A stretch of 64,000 nt of DNA from Siphonodentalium dalli (lineage: Eukaryota; Mollusca; Scaphopoda; Gadilida; Siphonodentaliidae). Positions 44,090 through 56,117 of the stretch are shown here, one piece after another (the stretch's first letter is position 1; every line of letters starts with the position of its first letter). The stretch lies in the NCBI GenBank assembly GCA_032622095.1, contig CP136064.1:43296989-43360988 (forward strand). Direction: 5' to 3'. The notes beneath the pieces are model-generated. The model saw only the letters and a program-made list of their open reading frames with translations. It was not told the DNA's origin and searched no databases. Position numbers and translations under genes: made by a program.

Positions 44090-45125
44090 TATTGTTTCAC
44101 TAGGGTATTTCCCGTCTAAAATGACGGGTAAATAAATGTCCTTTGTTACTTACTGGTATTCGCGTGCATGATCAGATTCTTATTTATATTATAAATGGAA
44201 TGACTAATAGTATGCTTCTCTTGTCACGTCATGGCGGCGTGGGAACACTGTATTTCACTAAGAAATTTATTGACCACCCGCTTCAGCAAGTATGCATGCA
44301 TGGGTGTAGCCAGTTCACTCTAATGTGGATTCGTCAGCTGATAGCAATGGCATAATTGATGTGGTGAGCCCAGCAGATGGGTGGATATCCAATATCATGG
44401 ACGCCTCACACACCAACACCTTCAGAATTCCTCATGACGAACAGTATGAATAATTAACTTGTATTTCCCTATTTAAGTTATATAATCGAACCACTGCACG
44501 GGTAGTTCGTGTGCGACATATTGATATACTTTGCAGGTATTGTCTAAGTGGATTAATGCCAATAGTTTAGTACGAAAGGTTCTGGTCCTCTGGACGCCTA
44601 CCAATTCTTCAGTTCGAGGGTATTCGGGGCACAACATTAATATTTAAAATAGCACCCAGTTCTAACGATGATTGAACGTTCGACTCTACAACCCATGGAA
44701 TTCCACGACACAATCAACGCCCTTACTTATATTCACACTCAACATGATGACAAATTAATTTTGCGCCCTTTTCCAATGTTATGGTAGAACGCTTGGAAGT
44801 TTCATCTGTACAGTAGCAAAGCAAGTGTGGGTTTGTGTGTGACCTCATATGACGTCATTTCGACAAAGTTTACGTCATAATAAATAGTGTCTACTTGAGT
44901 GCAAATACGGCGTTTGTGGACCATGTTCGATCTCGTGCATTCGTTGACCAATCGGCGTGAAAGTCGGTGAGTCATCTTCTACGACACATTGTAGGCAGTG
45001 GTCCAAATTTGGGCTAAGTTGGACGCATGGTTGAAAAGTGATAAACGAGCCAAAAGTGTGACCGAGTTATACGTATGTACACACACACTGACACACACAG
45101 ACGACGGGTTTTGTATATAATATTA
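44090..45125. other. ~1 kb insertion of unknown type in repeat B copy 2
   Basis: The paralogous copy passes from GGTATCAAAGGT to CATAAATATGTAACACTG in a few bases (~34,880-34,925), while here about 1 kb intervenes. No convincing TIR, target duplication, A-tail or long ORF was found. A CCCGTCTAAAATGACGGG hairpin lies near its left edge. Confidence 0.55.
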
Positions 45126-45489
45126 TGTCTTAAATATGTCAAACTGGTGTGTTTTGTAGACAAAATAACTCAAGATGGCTTACAAAATGGAAACAAACAA
45201 AAAGTTGATTTTCCTCATATATCCAAACATTATTCCCTGCTCCGAAAATGTAGCAAATTGTGACACTGTTGGTTATTAACCATGTTACTTTATCAACTTA
45301 CAACTAACATTAATGATCTATTCAGGTTGTCTCATATGAGATATGACAAATTCATTTTAAAGGATGCAGTGTGGAATTTTGCCAAAAACGTCTCGGGCCA
45401 TGTTTTGAACGGACATGCGCACAAACGGAACTGAGCGAGAGCATATTTATGGCTACTGTCGCACATTAGCATCAACATTGATTGACTTA

Positions 45490-46518
45490 ATACATGGTTT
45501 ATTTCGAAATGGCAGCCAGGGAGTGGCTGGTGAGGTAAGGTGAATAGCTGTACTAGGAGTGGCTATATGGTGATGGGTGGGGTCCACAGTGAGATGATGG
45601 GAATACATGTATAAGGAGTGGTCGTGTGCTAGGTGAATATGTATACATGGAGTGGCTATATGGTAACTGAAGTGGTGTATGTGTAACACAAATGTCGCTA
45701 CACAGTTATCTGTGTTGTTTGTGTATATATGGAGTGACCGTATGGTCATGTATGGGATGCACATGTGTACCTTGGGTGGCTGTATTGTCGTGGCTGGGGT
45801 ATATGTATACATATGTTGGCTGTATGATCACGGGTTTTTCTGTTACTGATATATTGTCATTGGTGGGTGTATATGCATACAGGGAGTAGATGTACGTATG
45901 ATCACGACTGGTGTTTATGAGTATACAGCGAGTGGCTGAATTGTCATGGGTGATGTGTATAAGCAAATATGGAGTGTACAAATGACCATGTGTTAGGGGT
46001 ATTGGTATATACATTCAATTGTAGGGTGTATATGTACACCTGGAGTGAATCTATGGACAAGTGTGGGGTGTATATGTATATCGTGAGTGGCTATATGGCC
46101 ATGTGTATGACAAATATGTATACAGGGAGTGACCATATCCATACGGCCAATGGTGGAGTGAATATGAATCCAAGGCGTGACTGTGTGTCCACAACTGTGG
46201 TGTATGAGTATTCAGTGTACGGCTGAATTGTCATGGGTAATCTGAAAATGCAAGTATGGAATGCATGGATGGCCGTGTTAGCAGGGTATAAGTATATATT
46301 GAAAGGCTGTATCACCACGGGTGTGGCGAATAGGCAGATGTATACAGGGAGTGACCGTATGGCCAAATTGTGGAGTGAATATGTATACCCGTAACTGTAC
46401 GGTGATACATTTGATATATGATTGTCATGGGTGAGGTGTATATTCAAGCCTGGAGTGTGTGAATGGCAGAGTGTGTGGGGTATTGGTATATATAGAAGGG
46501 CTGTATGGCCATTGGTGG

Positions 46519-46575
<57 letters not shown>

Positions 46576-47290
46576 TTGGAATGACTATGTTTATGGGTGT
46601 GGTGTATATGTATATCTTTAATGGCTAAATGGCAATGGATGTTGTAGACTAGGTATACAGGGAATAACATTGGGCCAATGGTGGAGTGAATAGGTATACA
46701 AGGAGTGATTGTGTGGTAATACATTTGGTGTATGATTGTCATGGGTGAGGTATATATTCAAACCCGGAGTGTATGACTGCCGAGTGTGCGGGGTATTGGT
46801 ATATATAGGACTGTATGGCCATAGTGTATGGTTTGTATATGCACACTTGGTATGAATATATGGTTATGTGCGTGGTGTATATGTATATCTTGAGTGGCTA
46901 TATGGCCATGGGTGTGGCGACTATGTATACAGAGAGTGACTGTATGGCCAATGGTGGCGTGAACGGGTATGCAAAGAGTGTCCTTATGGTGGTGAACAGT
47001 TCCGTATCAAATTTCCTGTAGATCCGAGCAATACTGTTCAAGTTATGACATGAACAGACATTGGACTGATGAAATGTGGTGTATGCTTGTCATGTGTGAG
47101 GTTCGTATTCAAGTCTGGAGTGCATGAATGGCCGAGTGTGCAGTGTAATTGAATATACAGAAGAGTTTTGTGGCCATTGGCGATGTGTATACTATTTACA
47201 CATGGAGTAACTATGGTCAGGAGTGGGTGTATATGTATAGCTTGAGTGGTTATATGGCCATGGGTGTGGCCAATGTGTATACACGCTCAT
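45490..47290 (+). repeat. ~42-bp minisatellite, main array (~1.8 kb)
   Basis: Degenerate units of the form GGTGTATATGTATATCTTGA, GTGGCTATATGGCCATGGGT, GTATACAGGGAGTGACTGTA alternate throughout. A (TA)n run occupies ~46,518-46,574. ORFs on either strand, rich in Tyr/Met/His/Thr, are repeat translation. Confidence 0.9.
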
Positions 47291-47299
47291 TCTTTGGTA

Positions 47300-48115
47300 A
47301 TGTCCTGACTCACCGCGCATAAATAATTCTAAGTCAAATAATCTTCATTGGAATCAGCTGAACAAATGTAGTTTACCCAGGTTTACCTGAAATATTTGTA
47401 ATTTTGTAAATATGACCACATATTGTCAATTGGATTATTTTAGTGGGTTGTAGTTACCTAGCAACCATTGCTAAAGAGACAATGAATGTCTGTGCGATGA
47501 AAACCATATAACTATCGATTCCGTGGTAGTACACATTGTGTTAAGTATTTTCGACAGGCGTTTAGTGATTTACAAAGTGTTATGACTACTGAAGATTTAT
47601 TTTGTAGGGTGGGCCCCTAGCAGTGGGTTACCACCTGCTATCCCCAGTAACTATATATCCGTATGCAGTATACACTACCTAATGTGTAGACACATGTTAA
47701 ATGTCCTGTAGACTAACTTGTGAGGTTTAGCCTCGAAAAGTCACCGAGAAGAAGAGTAAAAAAATGCATTTTCTTGTTCGGTAGTTGCATAGCAATGCTT
47801 GTTATGGACAACATGATATAAAATGATGTCACAAACCATTGCACGTTATCATACAACTAAACCTCCAATAAACTACTATAGTTTAAATGTTGTAATCCAT
47901 CCCCATAACAGACATTTTATTATTTCGGGCAGTTGCCTAGCAACCGTTGCTGAGGAGAGTCCCATCTAGATGGGCCCTATATCTGAAAATGATCAGTGTG
48001 GTACAAGGAAAATAATTATGTGCCAAGTTTCATGCTTTTATCATAAGTTGTGTAAGTTTGACACCAAGCGCCCGGACTGGTGTATAGTGTTGAGTTAGAT
48101 AATTATAGTGGGGTC
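47300..48115. repeat. diverged repeat-B-like sequence with X-box-like palindromes
   Basis: GTTACCTAGCAACC (47,453) and GTTGCCTAGCAACC (47,932) resemble the GTTGCTAGGCAAC of repeat B in inverted orientation, and CCAAGTTTCATGCTTTTATC recurs near 48,023. No gene seen. Confidence 0.55.
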
Positions 48116-48117
48116 CC

Positions 48118-48312
48118 TTAAAGGTACTCAATCCGAACAGAGGGTCCCCATCTCACAGATTCCAACAACAACAATCCGATCAGAGGGTCTTATATTACTA
48201 TATCTTTGGCTTTGGGGGTAAAAAATATTTGATAAAAGCATGAAATATTTTGGACCCCCAAAGCCATTGAAATAGTAATTGAGAGGAGTTTTATCGGATT
48301 GAGTACCTTTAA
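48118..48312. mobile_element. TTAA-flanked MITE, internally deleted (family 1, 195 bp)
   Basis: TTAA lies at both ends. Left AGGTACTCAATCCGAACAGA and right TTATCGGATTGAGTACCT match the 29,274 copy. The centre jumps from GGTAAAAAATATTTGAT to a short foreign piece AAAAGCATGAAATATTTTGG and then to the right end. Confidence 0.9.
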
Positions 48313-48529
48313 GGGTTGAATCGTGGCTTTAGTGACTAAAGGATGACAGTTCAAATATATGATGCTTAGCTAAAAGGAACACATTTTGGAAGGGGTGCCC
48401 TGGTAGGGGGGGGGTGTCCTGTGTCGTGATAAAATCAGGTGTCCATGGCAACGGTATCAAATATTTGAAGAAAACAAATTAATAAAAGGGTCAATGGCAC
48501 TGCAGCTCAATTTGGAGAGGGGATAATTT

Positions 48530-48850
48530 CACGTGCTACAGTCAATGGAACGATTATGTATGTGGCAAGTTGAAATGTCTAAGTACTAGATATCAACATG
48601 AAGAAATCAATATAAAGTAAAATCCAATATGGCCGCTAGTGTTAATTTTTTCCAATGAAATTCAAAAACATTTGATAGATTTGATAGATTATGTATGTGG
48701 CAAGTTGAAATGTCTAAGTACTAGATATCAACATGAATAAATAAATATAAAGTAAAATCCAATATGGCCGCTGGTGTTCATTTTTTCCAATTAAATTCAA
48801 AAACATTTGAAAGATCTGGTAAATTAACATCAAGATAAATATGAAGTTTG
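48530..48850 (+). repeat. ~130-bp direct duplication
   Basis: TATGTATGTGGCAAGTTGAA with GTCTAAGTACTAGATATCAA and AAAGTAAAATCCAATATGGC occurs at about 48,556 and 48,690, with few differences. Confidence 0.9.
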
Positions 48851-48869
48851 GCGATGATCGGATGAGGGA

Positions 48870-49245
48870 AGTGGACGGTAGTGTGTGCTAAAGGATTTAG
48901 TAATGCAAAGAGTAAAATCCAAAATGGCTGGTGGTGGCATATTTATAAAATGAAATTTGAAAACAAAATAGATTACTCCCACCTTGTGGCCATCCGGAAG
49001 ATCCATGTGAAGTTTAGTGACGATCGGACAAGTAGGGTGTCGTTAGTAGGGTGTACCAACAGGATTTAGTCATACAAAGAGTAAAATCCAAATGGCTGCT
49101 TGTGGCCATGTTTTTAACAAATTTAAGAAAATATTGATGACTCCCATCTGGATGTCACCTCGAAGATCCATATGAAGTTTGGTGACGATCGGATGAGAGA
49201 TGTGACCAGATGGGTTTGCTAAAGGAATATGTTGACGAAAACACT
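48870..49245 (+). repeat. ~180-bp degenerate tandem units
   Basis: AAAGAGTAAAATCCAAAATGG, then GAAGATCCATGTGAAGTTTA and GTGACGATCGGA, recur from about 48,906 and 49,077. A GAAGTTTGGCGATGATCGGA relative lies at 48,842. No coding signal. Confidence 0.8.
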
Positions 49246-49259
49246 GATGCACGACCAAC

Positions 49260-50735
49260 TCATGGCAATATTATAGTTAAAATTTGACGTTTTCAAGTTG
49301 AGTTAACAATTTATTGGAAATGAATAAACTGCCATAAAAAGTATCTGATCCGAACTAGTAAAAGACTCGAATGACTAATCAATAGAGACCAATACTGCTT
49401 CAGCAATGTTAACATAATGTTAGTTGTGTGCTGGAACATTGTAATCATTAATTTTGCAAGAACTGATATAAACCTTTGATAGTTTTAGGTCATATATCCA
49501 TCGCAAATTCCCCAAGTCACAGCTTTCTCTAATATTGTGGCCAATTTACAGTTGATTGCCCCCTGCTTGTGTGCATGAATTGCATACCGACACTGTATTC
49601 ACTGGTTATTGAATGTAACTGTTGTTCCAAATGGCTGCTCTCAATTTTCCAGCACACAGCTAACATTATTTTAAAATTATTGAAGCAGTATTGCTCTCTA
49701 GTAAATAGTCATTCGAGCCGTTTATTAGTTCAGATCATGTACTGTTTATGGCAATTATTCATTTCCAATAATTTGTTATACTTGTGGAGAACCCCCCTCG
49801 AAAACTTTCCCTTCTAAAAGATGATTAAAGTCAACTTTGTGACATTTTTATTGTTATATAATATGCTTGATGTGATCTCAGGTAGCATAGATTCTTTCAG
49901 GTGGTTTAACAATTAACTATATTCATATGTAGGTCCGTCTGGACTTTCCACTTCCTGAGATAGCTCAGGTGTGGCAACCCCTTAAGTCGGGTTTGATCGT
50001 GACTTTTGCATTTGTATAAACACAAGGCTCGTCAGATTGTCAACTGTAAGCTTTTGCTTTTTCAACTGTTCCCCAAATAGTTAATGTCATTGACATATGA
50101 ACTATATTTTATCTGGATATATGACCCCTCATCTTGGCACCCCCTCTAAAAAGTTTCCACTGTAACCAAGAAACAGTTAAGTGCAGTATCGTGTTTGACC
50201 TCTCACTGGGAGCTCCTTCCAAAAAGTGTCCAGTATAACTATGCAACACATATGTGAAGTTACATGCTTTAGTTACTAAAGTCACAAAATTGCAGTTATT
50301 TTGGTCTTGATGGTAATGCATCGTGGCTTATGTACTGTCACAATTACAATAACAAGGTAGTACTTAAAATTCAGATTAAAATGTGATTAAAATGTGCCAT
50401 AGACCAAATTGAACGTGGTGATTGGACCCTAATTTGTTTGCATTATGATGGGGATTGACTTCCATGGCTAATGCACTGAGGGTAGCAGAATATGAAACAA
50501 CTGACAAACAAATTGCCCAAAATATCACATTTTCCCAAATAACATTGACCTTGGCAACTGACCTTGACCCTATATGTCTTAGTGGCCCAGACCATTAATG
50601 AGTTAACTATGAGTTAACATAATTTTGTTTAATTTTTATTCAAATATATGGTGCCGTTGTCATGGAAACCTGAATTTATAACGACATTGGACCCACCCCC
50701 ATATGGGCACGTCTTCCAAAAAGTTTTCCCTATAA
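49260..50735. other. repeat-derived DNA, no gene seen
   Basis: CCAAAAAGTGTCC/CTATAACTA modules recur near 50,218 and 50,717, and TGACCTTGGCAACTGACCTT lies near 50,548. No coding signal is recognised. Confidence 0.4.
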
Positions 50736-50739
50736 CTAA

Positions 50740-51402
50740 CTACATATATTTGTATAAGTTTCATGCTTTAGTCAATAAATTCACAATTCAACCCTTAAAG
50801 GACCCCGTATAAGTAAATAACTCTATAATATACACAAAATCAGGATATCTTGGGAAATAAATGTGTTTGACCCATTTTGGAAAATGGCCCACAAAGTTTA
50901 GAGGCCTATGTCTCAAGACTGCCTTATCGGTTGCAACAATAGCACAGTTTTCCCTGTAGTCTGTTTGCTCTAGACTATTTCCGAGTAAAGATAACGTATT
51001 CAAAACTGATATACAAACTCACTGGGTAGAAAATGTATGACCCGATATGAAAAAGCCAACATTTTGGTCAATGACCTTGACATTTGTATGTGACCTTGAC
51101 CTATATATGTGAAATATTCAGTGTCAAATTAAATCCCTACAAGGTTAGCATCCCATATCAATGCCAACATAGAGTTACCGCATTAAACTTTCTTGGTATA
51201 GACCATTATAGGCATATTTTGTATATCGGCCAAAAACACTCTCCGTTGCCATGGAAACACACATTGTCCACACTAAGCTACACTGCCCCAGTATACCCCA
51301 CTGACATAAACTTCAGATTATGAGCTTTGTGAAAACCTTTGGTAGAATTTGCCCACCAAATTGGTACCATTTTTCATTTTTGGGGAGCCTGGCTCATGGA
51401 CT
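50740..51402 (-). repeat. repeat B, inverted partial copy
   Basis: It matches the left arm 41,535-42,188 in the same direction: AGTTTCATGCTTTAGTCAAT, AACCCTTAAAGGACCCC, CCCATTTTGGAAAATGG, CCGTTGCCATGGAAACACAC and the terminal GAGCCTGGCTCATGGACTA. It ends exactly at the motif that forms the axis at 42,188. Confidence 0.88.
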
Positions 51403-51429
51403 AATAAATAATGTTTTCAAAACGCCCTT

Positions 51430-51740
51430 TAATATACCCTGTAGAATGGAAATAAAACAACGAACGCTCTTTGGTGTAAATGCGTGGATGGATGAACAGC
51501 AATTCGAAATTTCGGAAGTAAACGATGGTTGAATGTTTCTGTTATTATAATCAACCAACCAATATCTAGTGAAAAGTGGATTGAATATATTCCTATTTTC
51601 ATTAAACTAAAATATATTTAGTCCTCGGTCAGAAAATGTCGAAATGAGGGGGTGTTTTTGGCTGGAATTTGTTATCTGTTGAACGGTTTCAGGTACCAAG
51701 TGAACATTAGTCAAGTTGCGAAAACGGATTGGTGATTCGG
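51430..51740 (+). repeat. dispersed repeat A, copy 2
   Basis: Diverged relative of 33,260-33,640: GAATGTTTCTGTTATTATAA, CCTCGGTCAGAAAATG and ATTAGTCAAGTTGCGAAAA. Confidence 0.5.
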
Positions 51741-51744
51741 GTTG

Positions 51745-52650
51745 ACACCAAACGATAAAACAGGCATACAAATCAACAGGCCCCTGTGGAAAATTACTAA
51801 AATACCAATAGGCTATACAAGTGTAAAAGTTCCAGTGATCGATATTGGCTAAAACCACAACAACTATCAAAACCCTACTAGTTTCTAGAAATCGATAGTT
51901 CCAGCCAATATATCATCAGGTGTGTCTTATTGGCAATAACATTCCCTTTCGTGTGACTTATAACTCGGCGAAATCGCTTCACTTCTACCTTAGATTCCTT
52001 GGATTTCTTCCAGTCGAGATGGAAATCATCTGCGGAAACTGTACTTCATTGAAAAACTCGTGCCCATGCTCGTGGGCCACCATACTCCGTCGATGCTATT
52101 TCTGTTCAATGCATACCAATACCAGCTATTTGCTCGCTCCATGTTAGGAATTGTTGAAGACATTTCACCTTATTGGAGGAATATAATCTTTTAACATTCC
52201 TCGCTGACTTCATTGGCACAGGATTATTTCTATCGAAAAGTGAACGGAAGAGACTGGTTCGCGAGATAGCAGAAACAAGCTATTACCCCTCGTGGTATCG
52301 TTCTACTGCGCTCAATGCCGAGCTCTCATTGTTCCTGTGCTGCCATTCCAATCCCAATCAAACACGGCAAATGTGGAATCTATGCATGTCTTACCGACCA
52401 TTCTCGAAGCCACTGAAACATTTAGCAGGGCTACTCAACAAATCAACTTCACGACAGCTTCTAGTTCAACATCCAGAAACATTTACCGCTAATGTATCCC
52501 ATCCATCTAAAATTGTCAGCCTTCTCTCGTTTAAGACATATGAACTATATGCAGGTTGCCACCGTGAGTCGGGCTGTATTGCTGGGACCTTGGTCTAACG
52601 AAAAAAAATAATAGGCCACGGATAGACCCATATAGGAAAACTAAAATATA
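51745..52650 (+). other. ORF-bearing stretch upstream of LINE 2, possibly a decayed ORF1
   Basis: Adjacent frames encode a Cys-rich piece (IICGNCTSLKNSCPC, then CYFC) at ~52,020-52,140 and Ser/Thr-rich or unassigned sequence up to a 141-codon ORF at 52,173-52,598. Position and strand would suit an ORF1 of the LINE that follows, but I cannot recognise a domain and the frames are broken. Confidence 0.25.
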
Positions 52651-52654
52651 CATA

Positions 52655-53772
52655 ATCCCAAAAGGGTTAAATATTCGACTGCCACTGATACTTCTCATTA
52701 TAATGACGCTCCTTCTAATGTCGGGATCTGTTCACAGTAATCCGGGACCCCTCAGACCAACACAACAAAGGAAATTTTCAACCATTTTTCAATATAATAT
52801 TCGTAGTATCAGAAATAAGCTAGAAAAATTAGTTGAATCCATAAACGAGTATGACATCCTCTGTTTCACCGAAACCCACCTCGACCAATCTTATTATACA
52901 GAAAAAACTATTAATTGAACATTTAATTTTACTAGGTGACTTTAACTCTAATCTACTTAATCCACATTCGAAACTCAGCGAAATAGTTAGCCATTATGAA
53001 TTCGATAATGTAATTAAAAAACCAACAAGAGTAATACCCTCTTCACAAACCCTTCTTGATCCCATAATTGTGAGTAAGACCATACATGTATATGATGCCG
53101 ATACACTCAACCTAGGACTTTCAGACCACTATGGAGTTTATGCGACATTACTTATCGAAACACATGATATCGTCTTTCCAAAGAACTATTTGGAAGTATA
53201 AATTTGGAGATTATGTAAGGGCCAGATCTATGATAGATGCCATAGATTGGGAACTAAAATTAAATCCAATCGATAATATTGACACGACTGTCACCCTTTT
53301 CGGTAAACATTTCCTCAGCATAATGGAAGAAACCACACCCCGAGTAACGATTACAATACGCACAAAGGACAAATTTTGGTTTAATTCCAATATCCGTAGA
53401 GAGATAAGACACCTTGACAGATTTAGAAAAAATGCTCTTAGAAGAAATTAAGTAGAATCGTGGAGGAAATACAAAGATACTAGAAATAAAGTCAATAACA
53501 TGAAGAAATATGCAAAGATGGAATTCGAAACAAAACTCTAAGATAGAGTAAATGAATCACCATCCCCTCGCGATTTTTGGCAAACAATAAATTATTTATT
53601 AAATAAAATGAAAGCCACAATTATTCCACCACTATATAGTCCGCATGGCGATGTCTCGACAGATGGAAAAACATATGTAACAAATTACGACGAAAAGGCA
53701 AACTGCTTTTATTTTAAACTCAACGATAGCCAACCGCGACCATCAAATTCCAACTATACCCAGTGGATGTAA
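52655..53772 (+). pseudogene. LINE 2 ORF2, 5' part: 2A-like leader, endonuclease remnants and linker
   Basis: An open frame from ~52,650 encodes a hydrophobic leader LPLILLIIMTLLLMSG followed by SVHSNPGP, resembling the leader/2A-like start of some CR1/L2-type LINEs. Endonuclease pieces follow: FQYNIRSIRNKLEKL, YDILCFTETHLD, then after a deletion or frameshift LILLGDFNSNLL and LGLSDHYGVYATL. The linker frame (FWFNSNIRREIRHLDRF, then SPSPRDFWQTINYLLNKM) runs to ~53,772 with in-frame stops. The RT palm N-terminal half is missing; its C-terminal part lies at 56,230-57,200 beyond satellite DNA. Confidence 0.85.
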
Positions 53773-53799
53773 CAACACACTATATGATGTCCCTTTCAC

Positions 53800-53925
53800 C
53801 CGTTAAAACCACAAACAGAAAGAACATCAAAATGTAGACAGACTTTGTCCGTGTATAAATAAGAAATATCGCATAAACAGTATGTTATTCTCATATGTTT
53901 AACCATTGTTATGTAAACAAAAGCA
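53800..53925 (+). repeat. fragment of the 479-bp TTAA element
   Basis: CCACAAACAGAAAGAACATC, AAAATGTAGACAGACTTTGT and ATATCGCATAAACAGTATGT match positions ~24,958-25,060 inside the TTAA element of the 1,340-bp array. No flanking satellite sequence came with it. Confidence 0.85.
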
Positions 53926-53984
53926 TAACAAGAGGTTGAATCAGAGATGCTGTATCTCGTTTTCGGTGGCTTACCGCCGGTGGC

Positions 53985-55062
53985 TACCGCCAATTGGTGT
54001 GCATCAGTATTGGTAGACTAATTAATAGGTAAAATCGAAAAATGACTCTATCAAATTTTATCGGGCCAGGCTGGTTTTCGAACTCGTCCGAAATATTCTT
54101 GGCAAGTATGTCTATTCCAAATTTTAAACAAATCGGAGGACGTTTGTTGAAGTTATTGCGCTAACGAGCTAAAAATTCACGAAAAATGACTAATTAAGGG
54201 CCATAACTCTATCAAATTTTTCGAACTCGTCCAGGATATTATTGGAAGACAATAATATACCAAATTTTAGTTGAATCGGATGACGTTTGTTGAAGTTATC
54301 GCGCTAACGAGCTCAAAATTCGTACAAAATGACTACTTAAGGACCATAACTCAAATTTTATCGGACCGGGCCGGTTTTCTAACTCGTCCGAGGTATTCTT
54401 GGGAGACACCTTTATATCAAAATTTCAATCAAATAGGATGATGTTTGTTAAATTATCGCGCTAACGAGCTGAAAATTTGTGAAAAAAATGACTAATTAAG
54501 GGCCATAACTCTATCAAATTTTATCGGACCTGGCCGGTTTTCGAACTCGACCGAGATATTCTTGGGAGACACCTATATACCAAATTTCAATCAAATCGGA
54601 TAACATTTGTTGAAGTTATCGCGCTAACGAGCTGAAACTTCGTGAAAAATGACTAATTAAGGGCCATAACTCTATCAAATTTCATCGGACCTGGCCGGTT
54701 TTCGAACTCGACCGAGATATTATTGGGAGACACATATATACCAAATTTCAATCAAATCGGATAACGTTTGTTGAAGTTATCGCGCTAACGAGCTGTAAAT
54801 TCGTGAAACATGACTAATTAAGGGCTATAACTCTGTCAAATTTTATCGGACCAGGCCGGTTTTCGAACTCGTCCGAGATATTCTTGGGAGACACCTATAT
54901 ACCAAATTTCAATCAAATCGGATAACGTTTGTTGAAGTTATCGCGCTAACGAGCTGTAAATTCGTGAAACATGACTAATTAAGGGCCATAACTCTATCAA
55001 ATTTTATCGGACCAGGCCGGTTTTCGAACTCGTCCGAGATATTCTTCGGAGACACCTATTTC
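53985..55062 (+). repeat. 161-bp satellite, about seven units
   Basis: ATCGGACCAGGCCGGTTTTC recurs at 54,061 (variant), 54,361, 54,524, 54,685, 54,846 and 55,007, spaced 161-163 bases. A shortened unit near 54,210 lacks this core. Other constants are GTTGAAGTTATCGCGCTAAC and AAGGGCCATAACTCTATCAA. The interior units are the most similar to each other. Confidence 0.95.
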
Positions 55063-56117
55063 TCCCACCGCCTAAACACTTTAGCACAGGCAGCCCGTGT
55101 GAGATAGCTGGGTGAGATTTCCCTGTCTCACATAACACGTGACCATCTATCTCACACCACCCACGTGACTGCTTTACCTATTTAATTAAGAGCCGGAACT
55201 AATTTAACAATCCGTCATCATGTTTTGTGTGAATAAAACAGATAAAAACAATGGAGACCAGTTACGCTTCACGTTTCAAGTAAATAAATACGGACGAATT
55301 CGTGGACGCTAATACAAATGGAGATAAGCTTCAACTGTTAATCACGAAAAACCTCAACATAACCTCACTTGCAGACACAGAGTTGCATATATAACATGAA
55401 ATATAAACGACTAATTTGCGAACATATTCCATAAAACGGAAGACCCCAAGCGAAACTGGTACCACTGGCACATTTCGTAACTGGTAAACAATAGCCGCTT
55501 CACAAATGACGAACGAAATAATTCCACGTTCGAACAGTTGTTATTGTTGCAATAAATCGTCGAACGCGTCTAACTAACATTTGTCTGTAATATATTCACA
55601 TGTTTCCTTTTCTAATGGTACCGATATGGTCATTTCCGACGACAAACACGATTAGTCCAGTTGTATATAATTCATATCAATACGCGCGTTTCTCGGAATT
55701 TATGCAGGAGCAACTATGTGACGTATCCATGTGGTTTTCACAAGACCGTGTCGATTTCACTCTAACGTATTAACCCTGCGCGCACGGGTAACGCGCTTTG
55801 TTTTTACAGTATATACCTTTGGTATATACCGAAATCATCCCAGTTAATCACGAATATCGCATCAGAATTCTCCCCAGATATACCGTTACGAAGCTACTGG
55901 AATGTGCCAAAGATTGGTATAAAAAAAAATCGGAATGAGGCTCTTGGGTTGGGAGAAAAATGATCCATCATGACCTGGGGTGTGTGATGGAAAAATCTCA
56001 CCCTCGGGGCCAGATATTTGGTCCGGACACTCGGCAAGCCTCGTGTCCGGCCCAAATATCTGGCCCCTCGGGTGAGATTTTTCCATCCCACACCCCAGGT
56101 CATGATGGATAATATTA
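55062..56117. mobile_element. ~1.05 kb insertion within the 161-bp satellite
   Basis: The satellite breaks off after GAGACACCTAT and resumes at CAAATTTCAATCGAATCAGA (56,113), which is the next part of the unit. The inserted DNA has GTGTGAGATAGCTGGGTGAG near its left end and a related GGGTGAGATTTTTCCATCCC near its right end. No transposase ORF or clear target duplication is visible. Confidence 0.6.
55963..56110. repeat. hairpin, ~68-bp arms
   Basis: ATCCATCATGACCTGGGGTG pairs with CACCCCAGGTCATGATGGAT at the outside, and GGGCCAGATATTTGGTCCGG with CCGGCCCAAATATCTGGCCC near the tip (axis ~56,036). A few mismatches are seen. Confidence 0.92.

Larger units (their letters stand above)
42189..45475 (+). 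repeat. composite repeat B, copy 2, with insertions
   Basis: It is collinear with 33,732-35,270 from TAGTCCATGAGCCAGGACCG to CTGTCGCACATTAGCATC. Extra segments relative to copy 1 are ~170 bases at ~42,990-43,160, a TTAA element at 43,234-43,818 and ~1 kb at ~44,090-45,125. Confidence 0.88.

Noticed and set aside
45453-46742. His/Tyr/Thr-rich ORFs on both strands
   Set aside because: They are the ~42-bp minisatellite read in different frames.
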